Origin: Bacteroides sp.
GTDB taxonomy: Bacteria > Bacteroidota > Bacteroidia > Bacteroidales > Bacteroidaceae
Assembly: GCA_017471925.1 (NCBI GenBank)
Contig: JAFURM010000020.1
Span: 1-35,887 of the forward strand
Direction: 5' to 3'
DNA length: 35,887 nucleotides
Shown piece by piece: positions 24,503 through 32,839 of this stretch (the first letter of the stretch is position 1; each line of letters begins with the position of its first letter). The notes below the pieces were generated by a model that was not told the DNA's origin, ran no database searches, and was given only the letters and a program-made list of their open reading frames with translations. The position numbers and the translations under genes are program-made.

Positions 24503-24593
24503 CAACCGCTTTCGCGCAATCGCTGTCAGGACATGGCGAGAGAAGCCTGGTATGTTGCGTAGTAACGATAACAATTTAACTAATAAAACGACA

Positions 24594-24947
24594 ATGGATT
24601 TAATTAAAATTGCAGAAGAAGCATTTGCTACCGGCAAGCAGCACCCCACCTTCAAGGCTGGTGATACTGTAACTGTAGCATATCGTATCGTGGAAGGTAA
24701 CAAGGAGCGCGTTCAGTTGTATCGCGGTGTTGTTATCAAGATTTGTGGTCATGGTGAAAAGAAGCGTTTCACTGTACGCAAGATGTCAGGTACTGTAGGT
24801 GTTGAGCGTATCTTCCCGCTGGAGTCTCCGGCTATCGACAGCATCGAGGTGAACAAGATTGGTAAGGTACGTCGTGCCAAGCTGTACTACCTGCGCAAAC
24901 TCACCGGTAAGAAAGCCAGAATCAAAGAAAAAAGAGTCAACGCTTGA
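24594..24947 (+). CDS. rplS: 50S ribosomal protein L19 (bL19)
   Basis: This 117-residue protein is ribosomal protein bL19, located at the interface of the two subunits. The family sequence is clear throughout: [58 protein letters not shown] and [21 protein letters not shown] chose the ATG at 24594 ([15 protein letters not shown]). The frame is open further upstream, but that extension covers the promoter and leader and shows no conservation. It is monocistronic, with its own promoter and a terminator 25 nt after the stop. It marks a conserved chromosomal site between two accessory modules. Confidence 0.97.
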   Translation: MDLIKIAEEAFATGKQHPTFKAGDTVTVAYRIVEGNKERVQLYRGVVIKICGHGEKKRFTVRKMSGTVGVERIFPLESPAIDSIEVNKIGKVRRAKLYYLRKLTGKKARIKEKRVNA

Positions 24948-24972
24948 TAGCTTTGCCCCTGTTTTCAGAAAT

Positions 24973-25004
24973 AAGTGGATGTGTCATAAAAAGCATATCC
25001 ACTT
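24973..25004 (+). terminator. Intrinsic terminator after rplS
   Basis: An 11-bp stem (arms 24973-24983 and 24994-25004, one G-T pair) with a 10-nt loop runs into a T-run (TTTTGTT). It lies just downstream of the rplS stop codon. Confidence 0.85.
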
Positions 25005-25066
25005 TTTTGTTGCCTTCCCGCACCGTTTTTGTGCCCTTGAAATGTGGTAGGAAGTGTAAAAGGAAG

Positions 25067-25074
25067 TATCTTTG
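25067..25074 (+). promoter_or_regulatory. Candidate -7 element upstream of the split nucleotidase operon
   Basis: TATCTTTG matches TAnnTTTG exactly. It lies about 33 nt upstream of the chosen ATG at 25108 and argues against a start near 25072. The -33 element is not obvious. Confidence 0.5.
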
Positions 25075-25107
25075 TCCCCCGAATGGAAACAAACAGAAAC
25101 AAATCGC

Positions 25108-25878
25108 ATGAATAGACTGGATTGGAAGATGGCAATGGCTTTGCTGTTGGGGGGATGTCTGCTGTGCTCCTCTTGCCGTACGGCCTCCTGTGAAGTGTTC
25201 TCCGTCGAGGGAACTGCCGTAAAGATGGACACCCTTTGGCAGGCTGCGCCGGATAACGAAATGGCCCGTCTGCTGGCCCCTTACCGGCAGAAGATGGACA
25301 GCTTGCGCCACAGGGTGGTGGGGCGTGCCGCCGTATCAATGGATCGGGAACGTCCCGAAGACCTGTTGCAGAACCTGGTAGCCGACGTTTTGCGGGAAGC
25401 GGCAGTGATGGTGCAGCCACAACCGGCCGACATGGGCTTGATGAATATCGGTGGCTTGCGCAACGTGCTGACGCAGGGCGATGTGACCTATGAGACCATC
25501 TTCGAGATACTTCCCTTTGAAAATTCTCTTTGCGTGCTGACGCTGACAGGACGCAACCTGCTCCTGCTTTTTGAGAACATTGCTGCCCGTGGCGGTGAAG
25601 GAGTGAGCGGTGTGACGCTCCGCATCTCTACCGACGGTCGTCTGTTGGAAGCCAGAGTCGGCGGACAACCCGTGGAGCCGGACCGTCTCTACACCGTGGC
25701 TACCATTGATTACCTGGCCGAAGGAAACGACGGCATGCCTGCCCTGTTGCAGGCCGAGAAGCGGGAGTGCCCGCCCGATGCCACGCTGCGCGACCTCTTC
25801 CTGCGCTATGTGGAACGCCAGACGGCTCAGGGAAAGGAACTGACTTCCAAACGGGAAGGACGCATCGTCAGGCGGTGA
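25108..25878 (+). CDS. 5'-nucleotidase C-terminal domain lipoprotein
   Basis: This 256-residue protein consists of the C-terminal (substrate-binding) domain of UshA-type 5'-nucleotidases. A lipoprotein-like leader reads LLLGGCLLCSSC; either Cys could be acylated. Domain motifs are RPEDLLQNLVADVLREAA near 80, then DMGLMNIGGLRNVLTQGDVT near 110, and the IFEILPFENSLCVLTLTG strand and helix near 138. TVATIDYLAEGNDGMPALL follows near 218. The metallophosphoesterase half is encoded by the next gene, 42 bases downstream of the stop at the preferred start. The domain order along the DNA is thus the reverse of that in fused enzymes. The two proteins probably form one periplasmic nucleotidase. Confidence 0.85.
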   Translation: MNRLDWKMAMALLLGGCLLCSSCRTASCEVFSVEGTAVKMDTLWQAAPDNEMARLLAPYRQKMDSLRHRVVGRAAVSMDRERPEDLLQNLVADVLREAAVMVQPQPADMGLMNIGGLRNVLTQGDVTYETIFEILPFENSLCVLTLTGRNLLLLFENIAARGGEGVSGVTLRISTDGRLLEARVGGQPVEPDRLYTVATIDYLAEGNDGMPALLQAEKRECPPDATLRDLFLRYVERQTAQGKELTSKREGRIVRR

Positions 25879-25920
25879 CCCTCTTCCCCTTTTATGAACT
25901 CAAATCCGTTTTTTGAAATC

Positions 25921-26781
25921 ATGAGATACATCCTATCTTTACTTCTCTGCTTCCTCGCTTTGGAAAGCATGGCTCAGGAAACCGTACAACGTCTGCTCAT
26001 CTTGCAGACCAGTGACACACACAGTCGTCTGGAGAGTGTGCCGGCAACTTCGGCCGACGCCCGTTGTGCCGGATTGGGCGGTGTGGAACGCCGCAGTGCC
26101 TTCGTGAACCGGATGCGCAACGAGACCCCAGACCTCTTGCTGCTGGATTGCGGCGACTTTTCCCAAGGCTCGCTCTACTATAACATCTTCCGAGGTGAGG
26201 TGGAGATACAGGCTATGAACCTGATGGGTTATGATGCCGTCACCATCGGTAACCATGAATTCGATTATGGCCTGGACAACATGGCCCGCCTGTTCCGCAT
26301 GGCCCGTTTCCCGATAGTGTGTGCCAACTATGACTTTACGGGTACCGTACTGGAAGGACTGGTGAAACGCTATACCGTGGTACAACGTCATGGCCTGAAG
26401 ATTGGCATCTTTGGACTGGGAACCCGTCTGGAAGGATTGGTACAGGCTCACAACTATGTGGGAGTGGGCTATAGGGAGCCTGTTGCAGTAGCCCGTGAGG
26501 TGGTGGACATCCTGCGCGACAGGGAGGGTTGTGATGTAGTCATCTGTCTTTCCCATCTGGGCATTGTGCAGGGAGCCGATGATAGCTCCGGTTATGACAA
26601 TGAACTGGCCATGAACACCCGGGGCATCGACTTGATATTGGGCGGTCATACCCATACCTTCATGGAGACTCCCGAAGTCTACCTGAATGCTGATGGCCGG
26701 GAGGTGAAAGTGTTCCACACGGGTAAGCAGGGAGCCTATGTGGGACGTGTGGAACTGATGGTTCGGACAATCAAAGAGTAA
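25921..26781 (+). CDS. 5'-nucleotidase metallophosphoesterase domain protein
   Basis: This protein of about 286 residues is the catalytic metallophosphatase half of a UshA-type 5'-nucleotidase. A signal peptide (MRYILSLLLCFLALESMAQ) precedes the dinuclear-metal motifs. These are LQTSDTHSRLES, LLLDCGDFSQGS, the GNHEFDYG block, ICLSHLG, and LILGGHTHTFMETP; together they supply all expected Asp, His and Asn ligands. I preferred the ATG at 25921 because its leader has a positively charged start. An in-frame ATG at 25894 would add nine residues. It would hydrolyse nucleotides or other phosphomonoesters in the periplasm together with the upstream C-terminal-domain lipoprotein. Full-length enzymes of the family carry both domains in one chain. 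Confidence 0.9.
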   Translation: MRYILSLLLCFLALESMAQETVQRLLILQTSDTHSRLESVPATSADARCAGLGGVERRSAFVNRMRNETPDLLLLDCGDFSQGSLYYNIFRGEVEIQAMNLMGYDAVTIGNHEFDYGLDNMARLFRMARFPIVCANYDFTGTVLEGLVKRYTVVQRHGLKIGIFGLGTRLEGLVQAHNYVGVGYREPVAVAREVVDILRDREGCDVVICLSHLGIVQGADDSSGYDNELAMNTRGIDLILGGHTHTFMETPEVYLNADGREVKVFHTGKQGAYVGRVELMVRTIKE

Positions 26782-26816
26782 TTTGTAGAATAGAAATAGA
26801 CAAACTGTTAGAAACA

Positions 26817-29324
26817 ATGAAAAGAATCTGTGTTTGCATGATGGGTCTGTTGATGGGGATGGTCCTCCTGGCCCAACCCAAGAATGTAACAACAACGACA
26901 AATCCGGCCTGCAAGGAATGGGTGGATACCCGCCTGGCCGGTCTGACCCAAGACGATAAAATAGCCCAATTGGTAGTGGTCACCGTGCCGGCCAAGGTCG
27001 ATGGTGCCACCAAGAAAGCCGTGCGCGACTGGGCCAAGAAGTACAGGATAGGTGCCATGATGTTCAGCGGAGGTACCGTTGAGGAACAGACCATCCTGCT
27101 GAACCTGGCCCAGAAGAATGCCCCCCTGCCCGTGCTGGCCATTACGGGAGGCCGACGGCTTTCGGCCCTTCTGTCGGATGTGCCCTGCTTTCCTGAAAAG
27201 ATGCCTCTTTCCTGTGTGTCCGATGAGGCTTTGCTGGGTGAAATGGAGACCGAAATGGCCCGCGAGTGTCGCGAACTTGGACTGTATGACTGTGCTTGGG
27301 AAACCTATGGTGATGCCACGGCCCGCCTGACCGCCCTGCGCGACTCGGTGGCAGCAGGCACCCTGACTGTCGCCGAACTGGACCGTCGATGCCGGCTTGT
27401 CCTCACGGCCAAGTATCAGGCCGGCCTGCATCGCCCCTGGCAACCGTTGCAGGTGAGCGGCATGAGCCATCGTGTCAACTCCGATGAGGCCAAGGCACTG
27501 GCCGGGAAGTTGCATCAGGCCACGGTGGTGGTACCCAACAACTACTTCGGTCTTCTCCCCTTGACGAAGGAAGGGCAGGAGGTGGCTGTGCTCAGCATCG
27601 GTGCGGAGTCGGCGGACTCCATCTTCTGCGAAGCGTTGAAGGAACATACTGCTTTTACCCACTTCCACCTGGCCACTGATGCCGATGAGAACCTCTGTGA
27701 GGTGATGGGGCGTAACCTGGCTTCCTATACCCGCATCATCGTGAGCCTCACGGGCGAGGGCTACTCCTTGGTGGGTGCTCCCGTGTTGAACTTTCTGGCC
27801 AAGCAGGAACTGAAAGCCCCGCTGGTCTATGTCTGCTTCACACCCTACCTCTCCCTTTTCTCCATGGAACAGGCTTTGGCACGCTCGGCCGCTACCGTCG
27901 TGGCCCACTCGGCTGACGCAGCCATACAGCGTCATGTAGCCGCTCTGCTGTGGGGCCGGAGTGCCGCTTCGGGTCGTTTGCCAATGGCCATGGGACGTAC
28001 CTTTGCCCAAGGCGACGGACTTGACCTGATGCCCGGCCGGCCTGCCGCCACCTTGATTCCCGATGATTGGGGACTGAAGTCCTACGTCTTGCAGCGCATT
28101 GATGCCGAGGTACAGCGCGGACTTCAGGCCGGGGCCTATCCCGGCTGCCGTGTACTGGTACTGAAGGAGGGACAACCCGTCTACGACAGAGGTTTCGGCG
28201 TACATTCTCCCCTGGACTCCACGGCCGTGCGTTCCACCGACCTCTTCGACATGGCTTCGCTCACCAAACCCATGGCTACACTGCTGGCCGTCATGAAACT
28301 CTATGACGAGGGCCGTCTGAAGCTGGAAGACAAACTGTCGGCCCATCTCCCCTTGCTGCGCAACACCGACAAGAGAGACATTACCATCCGCGAACTCCTG
28401 TTCCACGAGTCGGGCCTTCCGCCTCACATCCGCTTCTACATGGAGGCCATAGACCCCAATTCCGTAAAGGGACCCTACTCCCAGAGTTGGGAGGACGAGT
28501 GGCACAAGACGCGCGTCAGCGAGCACGGCTACTATTCCTCGGCCTTCCGGTTTAAGAAGGGACTGGTGGCTGCTACACAGAGCACTACGCACACCCTGCC
28601 CGTGGCCGAAGGCATGTGGATGAACAAAAGCTTCAAGCAGACCGCCCTGCAACAGATTGCCAAGTGTGACCTGGGAGGCAAACGCTACGTCTACAGCGAC
28701 CTGGGCTTCATCCTGCTGCAACAGGTGGTGGAGAGCGTGAGCAAGACACCGCTGGATGTCTACGTGACCCGCGAGTTCTACGAGCCTATGGGCCTGAAGC
28801 GTACGCTCTTCCTGCCGCTCACCAAATATCCCAAGAGTGAAATCATGCCCACAGCCTTCAATGACTTCCTGCGTAGGCAGGACCTCTGCGGCTACGTGCA
28901 CGATGAGGCCGCAGCCTGCCTGGGCGGTGTGGCCGGACATGCCGGACTCTTCTCCACCGTGGAGGAGACGGCCAAGATATTCGGCATGCTGATGAACGGT
29001 GGCGAATGGGACGGACGCCGCTACCTCTCGGAGGGCACCTGCAGCCTCTTCACCACGCAGACTTCGGCCATCAGCCGGCGTGGACTGGGCTTTGACAAGC
29101 CTGACGGCATTCCCCTGAACAGCCCCTGCTCACTCTCTACGCCAGCCGAGGTCTATGGCCACACCGGTTTCTCCGGTACGGCGGCCTGGGTGGACCCCAA
29201 GAACCATTTGATTTACATCTTCCTGAGCAACCACATCTGCCCGAACGTGTGGGATACCAAGCTGGGTGACATGGACATCCGGCGCAACATTCAGGAAATC
29301 ATCTATCAAAGTCTGAAGAAATGA
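26817..29324 (+). CDS. GH3-like (catalytically deleted) plus serine hydrolase fusion protein
   Basis: This 835-residue secreted protein starts with a signal peptide (LLMGMVLLAQ). Residues 35-205 resemble the NagZ GH3 domain, but about 160 residues present in the next gene are missing after ECRELGL (near 156). The lost part includes the KHFPGHG loop, its DSH motif and the nucleophile FTDA segment. The GH3 C-terminal sandwich is retained (about 210-420). A class C beta-lactamase-type serine hydrolase domain follows, with SLTK (Ser481, Lys484), YSD (Tyr626) and HTGFSGTAAW. It should be inactive as a glycosidase but may be an active serine hydrolase. The last four bases overlap the next gene. Both are probably exported cell-wall enzymes; the substrate is unknown. 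Confidence 0.85.
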   Translation: MKRICVCMMGLLMGMVLLAQPKNVTTTTNPACKEWVDTRLAGLTQDDKIAQLVVVTVPAKVDGATKKAVRDWAKKYRIGAMMFSGGTVEEQTILLNLAQKNAPLPVLAITGGRRLSALLSDVPCFPEKMPLSCVSDEALLGEMETEMARECRELGLYDCAWETYGDATARLTALRDSVAAGTLTVAELDRRCRLVLTAKYQAGLHRPWQPLQVSGMSHRVNSDEAKALAGKLHQATVVVPNNYFGLLPLTKEGQEVAVLSIGAESADSIFCEALKEHTAFTHFHLATDADENLCEVMGRNLASYTRIIVSLTGEGYSLVGAPVLNFLAKQELKAPLVYVCFTPYLSLFSMEQALARSAATVVAHSADAAIQRHVAALLWGRSAASGRLPMAMGRTFAQGDGLDLMPGRPAATLIPDDWGLKSYVLQRIDAEVQRGLQAGAYPGCRVLVLKEGQPVYDRGFGVHSPLDSTAVRSTDLFDMASLTKPMATLLAVMKLYDEGRLKLEDKLSAHLPLLRNTDKRDITIRELLFHESGLPPHIRFYMEAIDPNSVKGPYSQSWEDEWHKTRVSEHGYYSSAFRFKKGLVAATQSTTHTLPVAEGMWMNKSFKQTALQQIAKCDLGGKRYVYSDLGFILLQQVVESVSKTPLDVYVTREFYEPMGLKRTLFLPLTKYPKSEIMPTAFNDFLRRQDLCGYVHDEAAACLGGVAGHAGLFSTVEETAKIFGMLMNGGEWDGRRYLSEGTCSLFTTQTSAISRRGLGFDKPDGIPLNSPCSLSTPAEVYGHTGFSGTAAWVDPKNHLIYIFLSNHICPNVWDTKLGDMDIRRNIQEIIYQSLKK

Positions 29325-32300
29325 AACGCCTGATATGCTCCCTGTTGATAGGGCTGATGGCTGCCTGTGCCCATTCGGTGGGCGAGGAGAGACCGGTGCA
29401 GTCCGGAGAAGGCACCGGGCCTGACGTGGTGGCGGACCAATCCGGTCCCGCCCTGTTACGCCCTTTGCTTAACGACTCTTGTTGCCTCCAGTGGGTGGAC
29501 TCGGTGATGCTGACGCTGGATGCCGATGCCCGCTTGGGCCAGCTCTTCATCTACACCATCGCTCCCCAGCGCGACAAGGCCAACGTAGCCCTGCTGCGCA
29601 AGGTGGTGGAGGAGTACAAGATTGGCGGCCTGCTCTTCTCGGGCGGACAGATGGCGGACCAGGTAGCCCTGATGAACGAGGCGCAGGAACGGGCCGATGT
29701 CCCTCTGATGATGACCTTCGACGGAGAGTGGGGACTCTCCATGCGCTTGAAGAATACTCCGCTCTTCCCCCGCAACATGGTGCTGGGCTGCATCCGCAAC
29801 GACAGTCTGCTCTATGCCTATGGGCGTGAGGTGGCCCGCCAGTGCCGCGAGTTGGGAGTACAGGTGAACTTTGCTCCCGTGGCCGATGTCAACATCAATC
29901 CCAAGAACCCCGTCATCAACACCCGCTCCTTCGGTGAGTCCCCAGCCAGGGTGGCCCGTCAGGTGACGGCCTATGCCCGTGGTCTGGAAGATGGTGGTGT
30001 GCTCTCGGTGAGCAAACACTTTCCCGGACATGGCGATACGGAGGTGGACTCCCACGAAGCACTCCCCACGCTCCCCTTCAGCCGCGAGCGACTGGACAGC
30101 GTGGAGCTGCTCCCCTTCCGCCAGGTTATACGTGCCGGACTGGGTGGCGTCATGGTGGGCCACTTGGAGGTTCCGGCCCTGGAACCGCGCAAGGGAGTGC
30201 CCGCTTCACTGTCGTGCCGCGTGGTGGACGGCCTGCTGCATGGCGAACTGGGCTTTGAAGGACTGACCTTCACCGATGCCTTGGCCATGAAGGGAGTGGG
30301 CAGCGGACAGACTCTCTGTCTGCAAGCATTGCAGGCCGGCAATGACCTGCTGCTAGTGCCGCGTCGCATCAAGGAGGAGGTGGAGCACATCCGGCAGGCA
30401 CTGAAGAGCGGTGAACTGTCGCAGGAGGAGATAGACCGCCGTTGTCGCAAGGTGTTGATGTTCAAGTATGCCTTGGGGTTGCACCGGAAACCCCATACGC
30501 TCCTCTCCGGACTGGACCGGCGCATTGACACGCCCGATACCCGCCTTCTGATTCGCAGGCTGAACCTGGAGGCCGTGACCCTGCTCCGCAACCAGTCGGA
30601 CATCTTGCCGCTGGACACCACCATTCGGGAAGTGGCCCTGCTTCATGTGGGCGAACGCCAGTCGGTGCAACCTTTCATCAACACGCTCTCCAAGTATGCC
30701 CTGGTGAAGGACTTTCGCCTCATGGCCGGACAGACCCCGGCCCAGCGGGAACTCCTGCGCGAGAAGTTGTCCAAGTATCGCCGCGTGGTGGTCTGTGTGG
30801 CCGAGCGCAAGCTGGCTCCCTATCAGGATTTCTTCGACGAACTCTCCCTCGACGTGCCGCTGGCCTATGTGCTGCTGGTGCAGGGCGGTGATGCCGCCCG
30901 CATCGAAGGGGCTCTCTCTAAGGCCGAGGCGGTCCTGCTGGCCCATTCGACCGATGAAGAGGTGCAGCGTCATGCCGCCCGCCTGCTCTATGGTGAGGCC
31001 TCGGCCGACGGTCGTTTGTCGGCAGCTATCGGTCAGGCTTTCCCGGCCGGTGAGGGAGTGGACTACGGACCACATCCACGGACACACTATCGTCCCGAGG
31101 AGCATGGCATGGACAGTCGCCTACTGGCCTGCATTGACACCATTGCCGAAGAGGGCATTCGTGAAGGGGCCTATCCGGGCTGTCAGATTGTGGTCTGGAA
31201 GCAGGGAAAGGAACTATATAATAAGGTGTTCGGCACGCACACGGGCAAGTCGCCCCAAGAGGGCAGCGTGCGCTTTGTACGTCCCACGGATGTCTACGAC
31301 GTGGCTTCGCTCACCAAGACTTCGGCCACCCTGCTGGCTGTCATGAAACTCTATGACAAGGGACTGCTGAGCCTCACCGACCGTGCCTCTGACTATCTGC
31401 CTTGGCTGGTCGGGACCGATAAGCAGGAGATTACCATCCGTCAGCTTCTGCTGCACGAGTCGGGTCTTCCCTCCACCATTCTTTTCTATCAGAATGCCAT
31501 CGATGAGGAGAGCTTTACTGCTCCTCTCTTTAAGGCCCGCCGCGATGCCCTGCACCCTGTGCGCATCGGCAGCAAGACGTGGGCCAATCCCAGGTTCCGC
31601 TTCCGTGAAGGACTCACCTCGGCGGTGAAGAGCGATCGTCACACCCTGCAGGCGTGTGACAGCCTTTGGCTGGATGCCGCCTTCAAGGAGGAATATCGGA
31701 AGTTGATTGTCGAGACACCCCTGTGCGACAGGCGTAGCCGTTATAGTTGCGTGGGCTTCATCGTGCTCCAGCAGGTGGTGGAGGCCCGCACGGGAATGTC
31801 GCTCGATGCCTACCTGGAGCAGGAATTCTATGGACCGATGGGGCTGCAACGCACGGGCTACCTTCCGCTTCGTCGCCTGGACAAGGCCGGAATCGTACCT
31901 TCCAACAGCGACCCCTTCCTGCGCAAGGCTACCTTGCAGGGCTATGTCCACGACGAGTCGGCGGCCTTTCAGGGCGGGGTGTCGGGCAATGCCGGACTCT
32001 TCTCCACGGCTGCTGAACTGGCCTGCATCTATCAGATGCTGCTGAATGGCGGTGAGTGGCAGGGACGTCGCTACCTGAGCCGGGAGACTTGCCGCCTCTT
32101 CACCACCACTGCTTCCCGAAGCTCGGGACGCGGACTGGGCTTCGACCGTCCCACGCGCCCTGCCGGAAAGACGAGTCCTTGCTCCGAGTCCACACCGGCC
32201 GCTGTCTATGGTCACACCGGCTTCACCGGTGCCTGCGCCTGGGTGGACCCTGAAAACGAACTGGTCTACGTCTTCCTCAGCAACCGCATCTATCCCGATG

Positions 32301-32380
32301 CCTGGAATTCCCAACTGATGAAACTTGACATCCGCCCCCGCATTCAGGAGGCCATATATGCCGCAATGCGCCGGAAGTGA
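29321..32380 (+). CDS. NagZ-like GH3 beta-N-acetylglucosaminidase plus serine hydrolase fusion lipoprotein
   Basis: This 1019-residue lipoprotein has the leader LLIGLMAAC, with the lipobox Cys at 16. The GH3 domain (about 55-390) is complete: SKHFPGHGDT at 231-240, DSH at 243-245 (the NagZ acid/base dyad) and nucleophile Asp319 in LTFTDALAMKG. The GH3 C-terminal sandwich spans about 405-600. A beta-lactamase-type serine hydrolase domain follows, with SLTK (Ser663, Lys666) and HTGFTGACAW. The usual third residue of the Tyr motif is replaced: the segment reads YSC (808-810), against YSD in the upstream paralogue. The combined domains suggest attack on peptidoglycan fragments, cleaving both the sugar and an amide or ester bond, but the hydrolase substrate is unproven. 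Confidence 0.9.
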   Translation: MKRLICSLLIGLMAACAHSVGEERPVQSGEGTGPDVVADQSGPALLRPLLNDSCCLQWVDSVMLTLDADARLGQLFIYTIAPQRDKANVALLRKVVEEYKIGGLLFSGGQMADQVALMNEAQERADVPLMMTFDGEWGLSMRLKNTPLFPRNMVLGCIRNDSLLYAYGREVARQCRELGVQVNFAPVADVNINPKNPVINTRSFGESPARVARQVTAYARGLEDGGVLSVSKHFPGHGDTEVDSHEALPTLPFSRERLDSVELLPFRQVIRAGLGGVMVGHLEVPALEPRKGVPASLSCRVVDGLLHGELGFEGLTFTDALAMKGVGSGQTLCLQALQAGNDLLLVPRRIKEEVEHIRQALKSGELSQEEIDRRCRKVLMFKYALGLHRKPHTLLSGLDRRIDTPDTRLLIRRLNLEAVTLLRNQSDILPLDTTIREVALLHVGERQSVQPFINTLSKYALVKDFRLMAGQTPAQRELLREKLSKYRRVVVCVAERKLAPYQDFFDELSLDVPLAYVLLVQGGDAARIEGALSKAEAVLLAHSTDEEVQRHAARLLYGEASADGRLSAAIGQAFPAGEGVDYGPHPRTHYRPEEHGMDSRLLACIDTIAEEGIREGAYPGCQIVVWKQGKELYNKVFGTHTGKSPQEGSVRFVRPTDVYDVASLTKTSATLLAVMKLYDKGLLSLTDRASDYLPWLVGTDKQEITIRQLLLHESGLPSTILFYQNAIDEESFTAPLFKARRDALHPVRIGSKTWANPRFRFREGLTSAVKSDRHTLQACDSLWLDAAFKEEYRKLIVETPLCDRRSRYSCVGFIVLQQVVEARTGMSLDAYLEQEFYGPMGLQRTGYLPLRRLDKAGIVPSNSDPFLRKATLQGYVHDESAAFQGGVSGNAGLFSTAAELACIYQMLLNGGEWQGRRYLSRETCRLFTTTASRSSGRGLGFDRPTRPAGKTSPCSESTPAAVYGHTGFTGACAWVDPENELVYVFLSNRIYPDAWNSQLMKLDIRPRIQEAIYAAMRRK

Positions 32381-32571
32381 GTCCGGCCGGCGAGTTGATA
32401 CCTTAGGCACGGATGACACGGCTTCCGCAAATTGAGACACATCCTTTGTGGGTAACTGACTGCTCCGCCTGATAGGGTAACTGTCGGCTTGCCGACTGAG
32501 GGGCTCCATACGGTTAATAAAGGATGAACTGACAACTTGGGAAGGAACCGGAAATCTCTTTAAAAGAAACA
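32381..32571. other. Non-coding stretch after the GH3/hydrolase operon
   Basis: No credible gene is visible here. A small gtcggc/gccgac dyad occurs near 32490. This forms the first part of a 459-bp gene-free interval between convergent genes, followed by the terminator and the repeat island. Confidence 0.5.
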
Positions 32572-32618
32572 GCCCGAAAGTTTTAAACTTTTGCATCAGA
32601 AGTTTAAAACTTTCGGGC
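32572..32618. terminator. Strong bidirectional intrinsic terminator
   Basis: Perfect 19-bp arms (32572-32590 and 32600-32618) enclose a 9-nt loop. On the plus strand CTTTTCTTTT follows; on the minus strand TGTTTCTTTT follows. It separates the convergent GH3/hydrolase operon and the outer-membrane protein operon. Confidence 0.9.
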
Positions 32619-32640
32619 CTTTTCTTTTAATGTTTTCGAG

Positions 32641-32735
32641 GCTTGGACGAGACACGTGCGGTGCGTGGACGACACATGTATGGACGACGGACGACACATG
32701 TCTCGTCCACGCACCACACATGTATGGACGAAAGA
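32641..32735. repeat. Intergenic 22-bp repeat island B
   Basis: This is a second copy of the repeat family seen at 11250-11345. It contains ggacgacggacgacacatgt-type units in direct and inverted orientation. Arms 32661-32679 and 32696-32714 pair at 18 of 19 positions, around a 16-nt loop that itself contains the repeat core. acacatgtatggacga occurs twice (32672-32687 and 32716-32731). It lies between the bidirectional terminator and the 3' end of the outer-membrane protein gene. No spacers and no coding potential are seen. Confidence 0.75.
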
Positions 32736-32839
32736 GCATAAAAAGCTGCCTCCAAGACGTGTAAGAACCCCTCTTTGGAGGCATATGCGAAACGGACGGT
32801 TGCCGTCTTGCGATGGCCGCCGTCCGTCCTTGGTTATCA

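Noticed and set aside
24474-24593. Extended N-terminus of L19
   Set aside because: The extension covers the predicted promoter and leader and is not part of the conserved protein, which begins [11 protein letters not shown].
26808-28940. Very long open frame (710 codons) on the minus strand opposite the first GH3/hydrolase fusion
   Set aside because: It is antisense to a gene with clear family motifs. Its translation shows no domain, and the openness follows from the GC-rich third positions of the plus-strand gene.
31214-32596. 460-codon minus-strand open frame over the end of the second fusion gene
   Set aside because: It runs antisense through conserved hydrolase motifs and the terminator arm and has no recognisable domain; a shadow frame.
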